Of a stretch of 15,357 nt of DNA, positions 1-6,578 are shown in pieces. Below the pieces are notes generated by a model. That model did no database searches. It had not been told where the DNA came from and worked only from the letters and a program-made list of their open reading frames with translations. This DNA is from JANXVV01 sp038230975 (GTDB taxonomy: Bacteria > Planctomycetota > Phycisphaerae > Tepidisphaerales > Tepidisphaeraceae): positions 1-15,357 of the forward strand of contig JBBRMF010000114.1 of NCBI GenBank assembly GCA_038230975.1, in the 5' to 3' direction. A program made the translations under genes and the position numbers. How positions within the stretch are numbered: the first letter of the stretch is position 1; every line of letters starts with the position of its first letter.

Positions 1-69
1 GACGCGCAGCGGAGCGATTTCGAGGCGACGCAAGAGCGCTCCGCTGCGCGTCGCGGCTAAACAATTATC
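1..69. repeat. Palindromic intergenic repeat, cut by window edge
   Basis: Positions 1-16 (GACGCGCAGCGGAGCG) are the exact reverse complement of 37-52, separated by 20 bases. A competing 7-bp pairing joins 25-31 (GCGACGC) to 48-54 (GCGTCGC). Read on the minus strand the element begins with TTGTTTAGCCG, close to the TTATTTAGCCG that opens the repeats at 6167 and 10571, so it is probably a diverged member of that family. The outer stem may continue beyond the window. It lies just downstream of the ilvH stop codon, where such a hairpin could end or stabilise the transcript. The family link rests on the terminal motif and overall design; the stem sequence itself differs. Confidence 0.7.
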
Positions 70-101
70 AAGACCGCCGGACATCGAACCAAAAAATCGT
101 T

Positions 102-665
102 CTAGCTCGGTGGCAATGAAACGGATGCCGGTGCGTTGATGCTGCGCGTTCGTTTGCTCGACCCTTGCACCGCAACTTCCTTAGTCGGTTGAACCCCGCG
201 CGCCATCGAAATGATGCCCGTGCGCGCCAATTCTTTAATGCCGTACGGCTTCATTAATTCGATAAACGCTTCCACTTTTTCTTCCGTGCCCGCCAGTTCC
301 ACGAGCATGCTTTCCGGGGCCACATCGACCACTTTGCCGCGGAAAAGACTCACGACTTCAATCACCTCACCGCGTTGGTGCGGACCGACACCCACGGTGA
401 TCAACGCGAGATCTCGTTCGATATACGCAGCCTGTTTGAAGTCGCGCACGCTGACGACCGGCACCAGTTTTGCCAACTGCTTTCGGACTTGATCGAGCGT
501 GTTGTCATCGCCGACGACGACGATCGTCATTCGCGAGAGATTCGCGTCTTCGGTGCGGCCTACGACCAGCGAATCGATATTGAATCCGCGGGCCGCAAAC
601 ATTCCAGCCACATTCGCCAAAACGCCTGGTTCGTTCATCACCAACGCCGAAATCACATGACGCAT
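102..665 (-). CDS. ilvH: Acetolactate synthase small (regulatory) subunit
   Basis: This 187-residue protein is the regulatory subunit of acetohydroxyacid synthase, the first common enzyme of valine, leucine and isoleucine synthesis in the cytoplasm. It binds the catalytic IlvB subunit and confers activation and feedback inhibition by valine. The N-terminal ACT domain (about residues 3-75) shows the typical run of NEPGVLANVAGMFAARGFNI followed by SLVVG, and the C-terminal domain (about 80-162) contains ELAGTEEKVEAFIELM. The start is supported by AAGGAG seven bases upstream. The last 20-25 residues, rich in Ser and Arg, extend past the usual family end near residue 163. No ilvB lies upstream; a divergent unrelated gene starts at 838. 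Downstream genes lie outside the window. The family call is secure; ilvN is the alternative symbol. Confidence 0.95.
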   Translation of the reverse strand: MRHVISALVMNEPGVLANVAGMFAARGFNIDSLVVGRTEDANLSRMTIVVVGDDNTLDQVRKQLAKLVPVVSVRDFKQAAYIERDLALITVGVGPHQRGEVIEVVSLFRGKVVDVAPESMLVELAGTEEKVEAFIELMKPYGIKELARTGIISMARGVQPTKEVAVQGSSKRTRSINAPASVSLPPS

Positions 666-680
666 GACAACTCCTTAAAA

Positions 681-698
681 CCGCTGCTTCGCAGACGG
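681..698 (-). promoter_or_regulatory. Stem-loop in the ilvH leader next to the Shine-Dalgarno
   Basis: On the minus strand CCGTCTGCGAAGCAGCGG folds into a 7-bp stem (CCG/CGG and CTGC/GCAG) with one bulged T and a GAA loop. It is followed directly by TTTT and then by the ilvH ribosome binding site AAGGAG. If the promoter proposed at 706-733 is used, this hairpin would form the extreme 5' end of the mRNA. It could protect the transcript, affect ribosome access, or act as a small terminator because of the T tract. Only the folding is seen; the role is inferred. Confidence 0.45.
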
Positions 699-705
699 AT
701 CGGAG

Positions 706-733
706 AGTGTAAACGAAACGAAGAAAGCGGCAA
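706..733 (-). promoter_or_regulatory. Possible sigma-70-type promoter for ilvH
   Basis: Read on the minus strand, TTGCCG (733-728) and TACACT (711-706) are separated by 16 bases. Each matches the bacterial -35 and -10 consensus at four of six positions. Transcription would start near 699-700, immediately before the leader stem-loop. Planctomycete promoters are poorly characterised and such matches arise by chance, so this is tentative. Confidence 0.28.
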
Positions 734-837
734 GCTTAAGATGTATGTCTTTCGTTTTCCGTTTTCTGCCGCGTGAATACTGCCACCGATGAGAATTCGG
801 ATAACATGCGAAGCAATGGATTCTCACGGAGATGATC

Positions 838-1437
838 ATGCCTCGCATCGTTGAATACGACACAGTGCTCGAGCAGATGCGCTCGCAACAGTTCAAGTGC
901 CATTACTACAACAGCGGCGCATTTGGGTTTCCGGCGGTCGCAAACGCACTGAGCCTGGCTTGGATCGGGCCAGAGGATCCAACGATCCGAAGCGAGGCCC
1001 GGTCGCTCACGCATCGAATCACCTTGCCGTATGAAGCAACACTCGCGAAGATGGCCACACAACTCTGGCAGGAACGGATAAACGGCCGCGTATGGGTCAT
1101 GCCCAAAAGTCATTGGGCGTTTGAACTGGGTCATGGGAGTCGCGAATGGATGCCGACGTTGATCGAGAGCCTTGGGCTGGATTTTGCATGTCTGGAACAC
1201 ATAACGAATGCGGCGGCCATTGAATTTGAAGTGAATGAAACCGCGTTATTCGAACGGTTCGTCGCCGAACTTCTGACGCTTCTGCACGGGAGCGATTTCA
1301 TGATCGCATTTCCCGGTCGAGGGATTCTCTGCACACTGCATCATCACAAGCAGTTGTGGTGGACCACCTCCGAAGAAGGCGTGCTTGATGCGATCGAGCG
1401 ATTGGGACTTTCATATCGAACGCCTGCGGACGGTTGA
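838..1437 (+). CDS. Hypothetical protein, unrecognised family
   Basis: I do not recognise this 199-residue protein. The ATG at 838 is preferred to the in-frame ATG at 832 because ACGGAG at 826-831 then sits six bases upstream; with 832 the site would touch the start codon. No signal peptide or membrane segment is visible, so a soluble cytoplasmic protein is likely. It has an aromatic-rich N-terminal part (FKCHYYNSGAFGFP), a central WVMPKSHWAFELGHGSREWM segment, and a C-terminal HHHKQLWWTTSEEGVLDAIE stretch. Conserved-looking His, Trp and Cys residues hint at a binding protein but do not show a catalytic site. Codon usage resembles the neighbours and the frame is open throughout, so it is probably a real gene. 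It may be transcribed with the CYTH gene 71 bases downstream. Confidence 0.75.
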   Translation: MPRIVEYDTVLEQMRSQQFKCHYYNSGAFGFPAVANALSLAWIGPEDPTIRSEARSLTHRITLPYEATLAKMATQLWQERINGRVWVMPKSHWAFELGHGSREWMPTLIESLGLDFACLEHITNAAAIEFEVNETALFERFVAELLTLLHGSDFMIAFPGRGILCTLHHHKQLWWTTSEEGVLDAIERLGLSYRTPADG

Positions 1438-1508
1438 TCGGAGTGTTCAGGGGGCCTTCACTCTGAAAAAGCGCAACTCTCCGGGACTACGGTTAAACTC
1501 TTATCCCG

Positions 1509-2027
1509 ATGCAACCCCTCCAACGCAATATTGAATTGAAGGCAGCTTATTCCGATTTGGATCGCGCACGCGTTGCGCTTCGAAATATGGGTGCGGTCTT
1601 TACGCATTCGATGACGCAAATGGATACGTACTTTCGCGTTCCAAACGGTCGATTAAAGCTTCGAGAGATCGACAACCAGCGCGCCGAATTAATCTGGTAC
1701 GATCGGCCGGATGCGATCGAGTATCGCGGAAGCCATTACACCGTTGTACCCGTGCCAGATCCGACGGCTCTAAAGGCCGCTCTTGTCGCAGCCAACGGCC
1801 TGCGCGGTGAAGTCCGTAAAGATCGAGACCTTTGGATGTTCCACAATGTGCGGATTCACCTCGACCGAGTCGTTGGTTTGGGAAGCTTCATCGAATTCGA
1901 AGCCGTGATGTCCGAGGGCGAAGACGACGCTGCTTCTCATCAGCGACTCAATGACCTTCACACGGCGTTGCAGATTTTCGAGTCGGATCATCAGGCGGGT
2001 TCCTATTCCGATCTGTTGGGACTGTAA
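1509..2027 (+). CDS. CYTH domain protein (class IV adenylate cyclase-like)
   Basis: This 172-residue protein has the CYTH fold, a tunnel-shaped domain that binds triphosphate substrates with divalent metal. Visible signatures are RNIELKA at the N-terminus, MDTYFRVPNGRLKLRE at about 38-53 with the basic residues that hold phosphate, IWYDRPD at 62-68, VRKDRDLW at 102-109, and HLDRVVGLGSFIEFEAV at 117-133 with acidic metal ligands. The usual ExExK opening motif appears as NIELK, lacking its first Glu. This variant is, as far as I recall, common in uncharacterised CyaB-like proteins. Family members include class IV adenylate cyclases, thiamine triphosphatases and inorganic triphosphatases, and the sequence does not decide among them. 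No good ribosome binding site is visible before the ATG at 1509. It converges with the radical SAM gene, only 23 bases away. Confidence 0.88.
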   Translation: MQPLQRNIELKAAYSDLDRARVALRNMGAVFTHSMTQMDTYFRVPNGRLKLREIDNQRAELIWYDRPDAIEYRGSHYTVVPVPDPTALKAALVAANGLRGEVRKDRDLWMFHNVRIHLDRVVGLGSFIEFEAVMSEGEDDAASHQRLNDLHTALQIFESDHQAGSYSDLLGL

Positions 2028-2050
2028 GCTTGGCGACCCTCGAATTTGTT

Positions 2051-2917
2051 TTAGATCGGCCCGTAATACGCCTCGGCCGGCAGCGGGATTGCGCGAACCC
2101 GTTCCGCAATCTGATCGATCTCCGCATCACCCATGGGCGTCACCGTCACCTCCGCCACACGCCTGGCAACCGTATATACCTGCACCAATTTGATCTGGCA
2201 ACCGGCGTTGATTAGTTCACGAAGCCGTTCAATATAGGCTTGGATCTCCGCCTCAGATGGAGGCTGTCCCTCAACGCGCATGAACATGGATTGAATGACC
2301 AGCGGCCTCGCGCGCCCGGCGGCAATGATATTTTCCAATACGCGTGCCAGCGAAATGCTTGTCCGCTCTACCAGTCGATAGTAAGCCTCCGTTCCCGCAT
2401 CCAGCTTGGCCCAGATTTCACCATTATGCTGATCCAGAAATCGCAGGGCGTCGGCAACGGAAGGTCGTTGCAACAAGGTCGCGTTGGTGATGACGACCAG
2501 TTTTACATCGTAGAGTCCTTTTGCGTTGAGTAATCCGGCGGCCAGCCGGCAGACCTCGCCGAATCGTGGGAAGCTGGTCGGTTCACCGTCGCCGCTGAAC
2601 GCTACATCGTTAATCCGGCGAAGCGAGGTTGGGGTCGCATCGAATGGAGGTTGGTTGAACAGTTCACCGCTGGCTGCGATGGACAGCATGTGATCGAGCT
2701 CGGCGGACAGGATATCTAAATCAACTTCGCGCAACATCGCCGGCACCGTGCGATCGACGCAGCAGTAAATACAGTCAAAATTACAGACTGTATCCGGGTT
2801 CAGGTTCACGCCGATCGACAATCCCTTACTACGCCGGCTGACGACCGGATAGACGTATTTGTTTTCTCGCCAATGACGGCTGTGCTGCGTGAAAAGCGTT
2901 AGTTTGGTCTCGGGCAT
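2051..2917 (-). CDS. Radical SAM family protein
   Basis: The protein carries the radical SAM signature CNFDCIYC (Cys45, Cys49, Cys52), which binds a [4Fe-4S] cluster and S-adenosylmethionine. FSGDGEPTSFPRF further on is the GEP-type motif that contacts SAM, and VVITNAT fits a later strand of the partial TIM barrel. The start at 2917 (MPETKLTLF) gives 288 residues. An in-frame ATG at 3019 would add 34 residues lying wholly inside the upstream protease gene and lacking conserved appearance. The ATG lies 2 bases after the protease stop codon and has no clear Shine-Dalgarno, which suggests translational coupling. The overall type resembles COG0731, the wybutosine-related Fe-S oxidoreductases. Bacteria lack wybutosine, so the substrate is unknown. 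A further Cys53 follows the motif directly. Confidence 0.9.
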   Translation of the reverse strand: MPETKLTLFTQHSRHWRENKYVYPVVSRRSKGLSIGVNLNPDTVCNFDCIYCCVDRTVPAMLREVDLDILSAELDHMLSIAASGELFNQPPFDATPTSLRRINDVAFSGDGEPTSFPRFGEVCRLAAGLLNAKGLYDVKLVVITNATLLQRPSVADALRFLDQHNGEIWAKLDAGTEAYYRLVERTSISLARVLENIIAAGRARPLVIQSMFMRVEGQPPSEAEIQAYIERLRELINAGCQIKLVQVYTVARRVAEVTVTPMGDAEIDQIAERVRAIPLPAEAYYGPI

Positions 2918-2919
2918 GA

Positions 2920-4665
2920 TTAAAGGATTGTACGCTTCCGCCGACGCATTCGCAGAATCGGGATCACGATCAAGAGTAAGACACTGCCCATCGGTTCCGG
3001 CACGGTTGCGTTGGACCATGCCAGCGCAAAATCTTCTGAAGGCATGGCCAATGGATCGACGGTTGATAGATCATATTGCTGCCCGGCCCAGATCACCCGA
3101 AGAAGATATTGGCCATCCTCCGGCACAGGGAATGAAAGATGCTGAACATTGTTGTAGACGGCGGCGGATTCAGCCACTTCAGTCGTCGGTAAGCCGTTGA
3201 GAAGCGACCAGATCTGTAGATCCAGATTGTCGAACCGGACATCGGTCGCAAAGGCATCAGAGTTCTTCGTCGCGTCCGTGAAAGTGCGATGTACGAACCA
3301 GGTCAGCGTGGCGGTGAGGGTTTGGCCGGCGGTGAAAGGTTGATCGATGATATAGTTCGCCGGGTGAGTGGCGTCGGTGTTGCCGAAAGTCCAACCGATG
3401 GGCAGAACGTGAGAACCGTCGGCGGCGACGGTGGGGTTGTCGGTTGTGCCGGTCGTGAATTGATCGAACGCGCGATCCAGATTAATTCGGCCGGCACCCG
3501 TTGTGTAATCGAGGCCTTGCGTCGTGCGCAAAACGGTGCTGCCAATCCCAAAATGTTGGCCGTTGTTCCACCCATCGGTTTTCGTCGCTGAGTTGAGCAG
3601 CACGGCTTTAATCACGCGCCCGTCGACTCCGCGCGTTCCAAAATTTAGATGAGCATAGTCCGCAAGCAGCGTGGCACCTCCGGCCACGATGGGGGCTGAA
3701 AAACTCGTGCCTGCCGCGTTGGTGAGATAGTAATTGTTCGCACCGCCGGCCTGATCGACGCCGCCGGTATTGGTCCCTGTCGTGCCGCCATAGTAAGCCA
3801 GCGCCAATTCTTCACCGGGCGCGGAAATGTCGACCGCCGGACGAACGCCGTGAACGACCGTGTTTGTCGCCGGGTTATAAAAATCATTGGGTCCCCGACT
3901 GGAGAAGATTGCCGAGGTGAGATAAGGATTTGCCGTGGTATTTGCCGCGAGTGCCCCGACGGCGATCTTGTTGTATCCGCTCGCTGGCCCACCCACGGTG
4001 TTGGATGCAGGGCCGCTGTTGCCGGCGGAAATCACCACGGTGTTGTGATTCGCAAAGGCCAGCGCGTCGATCGTTTTGGCCTCAAATGAGCTGCCGGTCG
4101 GTTCGTCAAATCCCCAACTGCTGTTGATCACATCCGCAATGCGGTGCTCGACCAGCGTAAAGCCACCACCGAAGTTGAAAGTGACATCGCGGCCAACTTC
4201 CATCGCCTGCTTGTAGCCATAGATAAAGGATTGATCGGTGATCGTGAACGACCCATCACCCCCAAACTGCGTCGCGATGGAGGCAGACCATAGATTCGTC
4301 AGCGGGGCAATGCCGGCTTGATAATAGAAAAATTGACCTTGCCCACCGAGGGTCATTCCGACCGCCGTGGCGTGATAATCAAACTCCCCCAGTTGCGTGC
4401 CCACGATGCTCGGGTCGTGGATATAGGTGTTCACCTGCGTGAGCGTCTCATGCCCGTTCCAGATCGCTCCGCCTTCCACATTTGCCACCACTGCATTCTG
4501 GCCGAAGTAACCCGCGTTGTAGAAGCGGTCTGCCCCCAGAAGCGTATTGATGATGACGCCTTGCCCATTGAGCCCCGCAGAAATGCTAACCACCGCGTGC
4601 GCGTTCGTTGCAAAAAAAAGTAATCCCGCCACGCCCAGAAGGTGAGCAAGTCGCCGAATCGCCAT
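2920..4665 (-). CDS. S8 family subtilisin-like protease with PEP-CTERM tail
   Basis: This is a predicted exported serine protease of 581 residues. The start at 4665 is chosen because it opens directly into a signal peptide, MAIRRLAHLLGVAGLLFFA, with likely cleavage after AHA near residue 24; an upstream ATG at 4725 would bury it. Subtilase motifs are present: the His region DYHATAVG (His98), the oxyanion Asn in SAGNSG (Asn216), and the Ser box GTSFSAP (Ser323). The expected catalytic Asp motif is replaced by VANVEGG, with Glu64 at that position. A beta-rich domain follows. Residues 555-581 form a PEP-CTERM signal: VPEP, a hydrophobic stretch, then an Arg/Lys cluster, predicting exosortase-dependent sorting at the envelope. 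The radical SAM gene follows after 2 bases. Family assignment is firm, but activity is uncertain because of the Glu. Confidence 0.92.
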   Translation of the reverse strand: MAIRRLAHLLGVAGLLFFATNAHAVVSISAGLNGQGVIINTLLGADRFYNAGYFGQNAVVANVEGGAIWNGHETLTQVNTYIHDPSIVGTQLGEFDYHATAVGMTLGGQGQFFYYQAGIAPLTNLWSASIATQFGGDGSFTITDQSFIYGYKQAMEVGRDVTFNFGGGFTLVEHRIADVINSSWGFDEPTGSSFEAKTIDALAFANHNTVVISAGNSGPASNTVGGPASGYNKIAVGALAANTTANPYLTSAIFSSRGPNDFYNPATNTVVHGVRPAVDISAPGEELALAYYGGTTGTNTGGVDQAGGANNYYLTNAAGTSFSAPIVAGGATLLADYAHLNFGTRGVDGRVIKAVLLNSATKTDGWNNGQHFGIGSTVLRTTQGLDYTTGAGRINLDRAFDQFTTGTTDNPTVAADGSHVLPIGWTFGNTDATHPANYIIDQPFTAGQTLTATLTWFVHRTFTDATKNSDAFATDVRFDNLDLQIWSLLNGLPTTEVAESAAVYNNVQHLSFPVPEDGQYLLRVIWAGQQYDLSTVDPLAMPSEDFALAWSNATVPEPMGSVLLLIVIPILRMRRRKRTIL

Positions 4666-4750
4666 CGACCCCGAATTTGAGTTCCGAGTTTTCAGTGAAG
4701 CCCTCAAACAAAAACTGCACACCATTTCAGCCAGGAAAAGTGAGACGCTC

Positions 4751-4775
4751 TTGTAGCCGATCCGGTTCGGCTAAA
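4751..4775. repeat. Short hairpin, possible remnant of the TTTAGCCG repeat family
   Basis: AGCCGA (4755-4760) pairs with TCGGCT (4767-4772) around the loop TCCGGT. Both outer flanks resemble the terminal motif of the repeats at 6167 and 10571: TTGTAGCCG on the left, and CGGCTAAA on the right, which is the reverse complement of TTTAGCCG. This would fit an internally deleted copy. It is too short for confidence. It lies in the 284-base divergent region between the protease and the acyltransferase, where nothing else convincing was seen. Confidence 0.3.
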
Positions 4776-4949
4776 CCAGTGAATTATTCCAGCTCGATCC
4801 GTTGAGTGTTCCCGCGAACCGCCTGCGCAATCTGGGTAAGATTGAACCACTGCGAAGCATCCAGTGGCACGGCCTTCCAGCTCGTGCAGACGATGCAACG
4901 CTTTTAACGAATGTCCTGCGCAGCTTATGACGATAATTCCAAGGTTTCC

Positions 4950-6161
4950 ATGACAGCAGTGCTTCATCAGCTCGATTATGAACCCGTCCGCGAAAGCGAA
5001 CACCTCCCCGCGCTCGATGGTCTGCGCGGTGTGGCCATCCTGCTTGTCATGGTGTTTCATTTCCTGCCGTTCGATGAGCCACCCACATCCCGTGTCGGTG
5101 GATTCCTGTTCTTCCTGGCTTCCTGCGGCTGGTGCGGTGTCGACCTGTTCTTTGTCCTGTCCGGTTTCCTGATCACCCGCATCTTGCTCGCTCACAAAGG
5201 CGATCCCCGCTTTTTTCGCAATTTTTATGGCCGACGAACTTTGCGGATTTTTCCCCTCTACTACTTCGTCCTCATCCTTTGTTTCGTGGTCCTGCCGATC
5301 ATTCGACCGTCAATGTTTTCCTCGCCCGACATGATCGCATTGCAACATCGCCAGGGTTGGCTCTGGGCCTATGCGGTCAACATTCCGATGGCCTGGTACA
5401 ATGATCTGGAACTTTTTCGCGGCGGATTGCTTTTCTTCGCGCCGTTCTGGTCGCTGGCGGTCGAAGAGCATTTTTACCTGATCTGGCCGACGATCACCTA
5501 CCTATTCGATCGCCGGGGATTGTACTGGGTCTGCGGCTTGGGAATGATCGTTAGCCTGCTGCTTCGCATTTGGCTGTTTCACCGGCAAAACGCCTGGGCC
5601 ATTTACATCTCAACGCCCACACGGGTTGATACGCTCATGCTAGGCGCTGCGATTGCCGTCCTCATGCGCGGCAGCCGCGCCTGGATTCCCCGATTCGCCA
5701 CACTCATCCACTGGTTACCCTGGCCCCTTGGTGTCGCATGGCTGCTCATCAACTGGCACGACCCGATCCGCGACTATCTATTAGCCATCTCCATCGGCTA
5801 CAACCTCACCAGCCTCTTCTTCGCATCCATCCTTTTGCGCTGTGTCATCCATCCCACGCACAGCCCCGTTCTCAACACCAAAATCCTCCGCATCTTCGGC
5901 AAATACAGCTACGGCCTCTACGTCTACCACACCTTGCTCGGCCCGATCTTCGAGCAGAAGATCAGCCATGCCCGGTTGCAAGACATGTTTTCCCGCCATC
6001 TACATATCACGTCCGGTGCATACACCTTCGGGGTGTTTTCCCACATCCTGATCGCCGGCGCAATTTCATTCCTCATCGCCTGGCTCAGTTGGCAACTGAT
6101 GGAAAAACCAATCCTCAAGCTCAAGCGATATTTCGAGTACCAGTCCCGGGCAACGACTTGA
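4950..6161 (+). CDS. Acyltransferase 3 family membrane protein (OafA/YrhL type)
   Basis: This protein belongs to the integral membrane acyltransferases that O-acetylate or O-acylate sugars of lipopolysaccharide, peptidoglycan or exopolysaccharide. Diagnostic features are the opening LPALDGLRGVAILLVMVFHF with the conserved membrane His, then GWCGVDLFFVLSGFLIT, the arginine motif RRTLRIFPLYY, and FWSLAVEEHFYLIWP. About ten hydrophobic segments follow through to the C-terminus, which ends in a basic cytoplasmic tail (MEKPILKLKRYFEY). The ATG at 4950 is preferred because AAGG lies five bases upstream and the family usually begins shortly before the LPALDGLRG motif. An in-frame ATG at 4911 would add 13 residues and has no binding site. 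There is no SGNH domain. The acceptor sugar cannot be deduced, and no linked polysaccharide cluster is visible. Confidence 0.93.
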   Translation: MTAVLHQLDYEPVRESEHLPALDGLRGVAILLVMVFHFLPFDEPPTSRVGGFLFFLASCGWCGVDLFFVLSGFLITRILLAHKGDPRFFRNFYGRRTLRIFPLYYFVLILCFVVLPIIRPSMFSSPDMIALQHRQGWLWAYAVNIPMAWYNDLELFRGGLLFFAPFWSLAVEEHFYLIWPTITYLFDRRGLYWVCGLGMIVSLLLRIWLFHRQNAWAIYISTPTRVDTLMLGAAIAVLMRGSRAWIPRFATLIHWLPWPLGVAWLLINWHDPIRDYLLAISIGYNLTSLFFASILLRCVIHPTHSPVLNTKILRIFGKYSYGLYVYHTLLGPIFEQKISHARLQDMFSRHLHITSGAYTFGVFSHILIAGAISFLIAWLSWQLMEKPILKLKRYFEYQSRATT

Positions 6162-6166
6162 TTCAA

Positions 6167-6250
6167 TTATTTAGCCGGGTCGCTTGCGACCCGTGTCTGA
6201 TCGACTCGAACGGCCACGAAACGCGCCTCGCAAGCGAGCCGGCTCAATAA
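6167..6250. repeat. Double-hairpin palindromic repeat, copy A
   Basis: The outer arms 6167-6189 and 6228-6250 are reverse complements at 21 of 23 positions, opening with TTATTTAGCCG and closing with CGGCTCAATAA. Each arm is also a hairpin by itself: CGGGTCGC-TT-GCGACCCG (6176-6193, perfect 8 bp) and CTCGC-AA-GCGAG (6227-6238). The element can therefore fold as two short hairpins or one long stem. It fills the junction between the convergent acyltransferase and FmdB genes, where it could act as a bidirectional terminator. Copy B at 10571-10650 has the same plan. Confidence 0.85.
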
Positions 6251-6266
6251 AAAACTCCAACGAATC

Positions 6267-6494
6267 TCACTGCATCTGACACGACCCCGGCATCCCCCCG
6301 CAACGGCCACAGGATGGATCGTCATTCGCGGCCCCCTTTGACCCTTCACTGCGGGTTGCAAACACGCTCATCGCCCGAATGGTCTTGACCGAACCACATT
6401 CCGGGCAGGCGATCTTGTCTTGGCCATTCATCGTCCGAACCAGTTTCTCAAAATTCTTCTCACAACTTTTGCAGGTATATTCGTAAATCGGCAC
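6267..6494 (-). CDS. FmdB family zinc-ribbon protein
   Basis: This 75-residue protein begins MPIYEYTCKSC and has CxxC at residues 8-11 plus a second knuckle CPECGS near residue 34. That is the four-cysteine zinc ribbon of the FmdB putative regulatory family (named after the formylmethanofuran dehydrogenase operon of methylotrophic methanogens). The function of the family is not well established. The start codon is GTG at 6494, supported by AGGAG eight bases upstream on the minus strand and by the invariant MPIYEY opening. The tail, SCGRCGGMPGSCQMQ, adds three more cysteines in a Gly-rich setting; similar tails occur in many bacterial members as I recall. The gene is divergent from the DUF4432 gene with 84 bases between starts. 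Confidence 0.92.
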   Translation of the reverse strand: MPIYEYTCKSCEKNFEKLVRTMNGQDKIACPECGSVKTIRAMSVFATRSEGSKGAANDDPSCGRCGGMPGSCQMQ

Positions 6495-6578
6495 GGTTTA
6501 AACTCCTGATGCTTGAACTCTCTGTTCGTTGACCGGATATTCTATGCGATCCATGGCAAGGAACAACGAAGGAGAATC

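Noticed and set aside
1444..1468. Weak GAGTG/CACTC hairpin after the hypothetical gene at 838-1437
   Set aside because: The stem is five base pairs with a long loop and lacks a following T tract, so it is not a convincing terminator.
4847..4867. CCACTG/CAGTGG inverted repeat in the protease-acyltransferase gap
   Set aside because: Only six base pairs around a nine-base loop, no T tract and no link to a gene end; probably chance.
4704..5195. A 163-codon minus-strand frame upstream of the protease
   Set aside because: It overlaps the start of the acyltransferase gene antisense, its composition is that of a shadow frame, and no domain or ribosome binding site supports it.
6167..6361. Short frames crossing repeat copies A and B
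   Set aside because: Their peptides (SRLACEARF type) are translations of the palindromic repeat and not conserved proteins.
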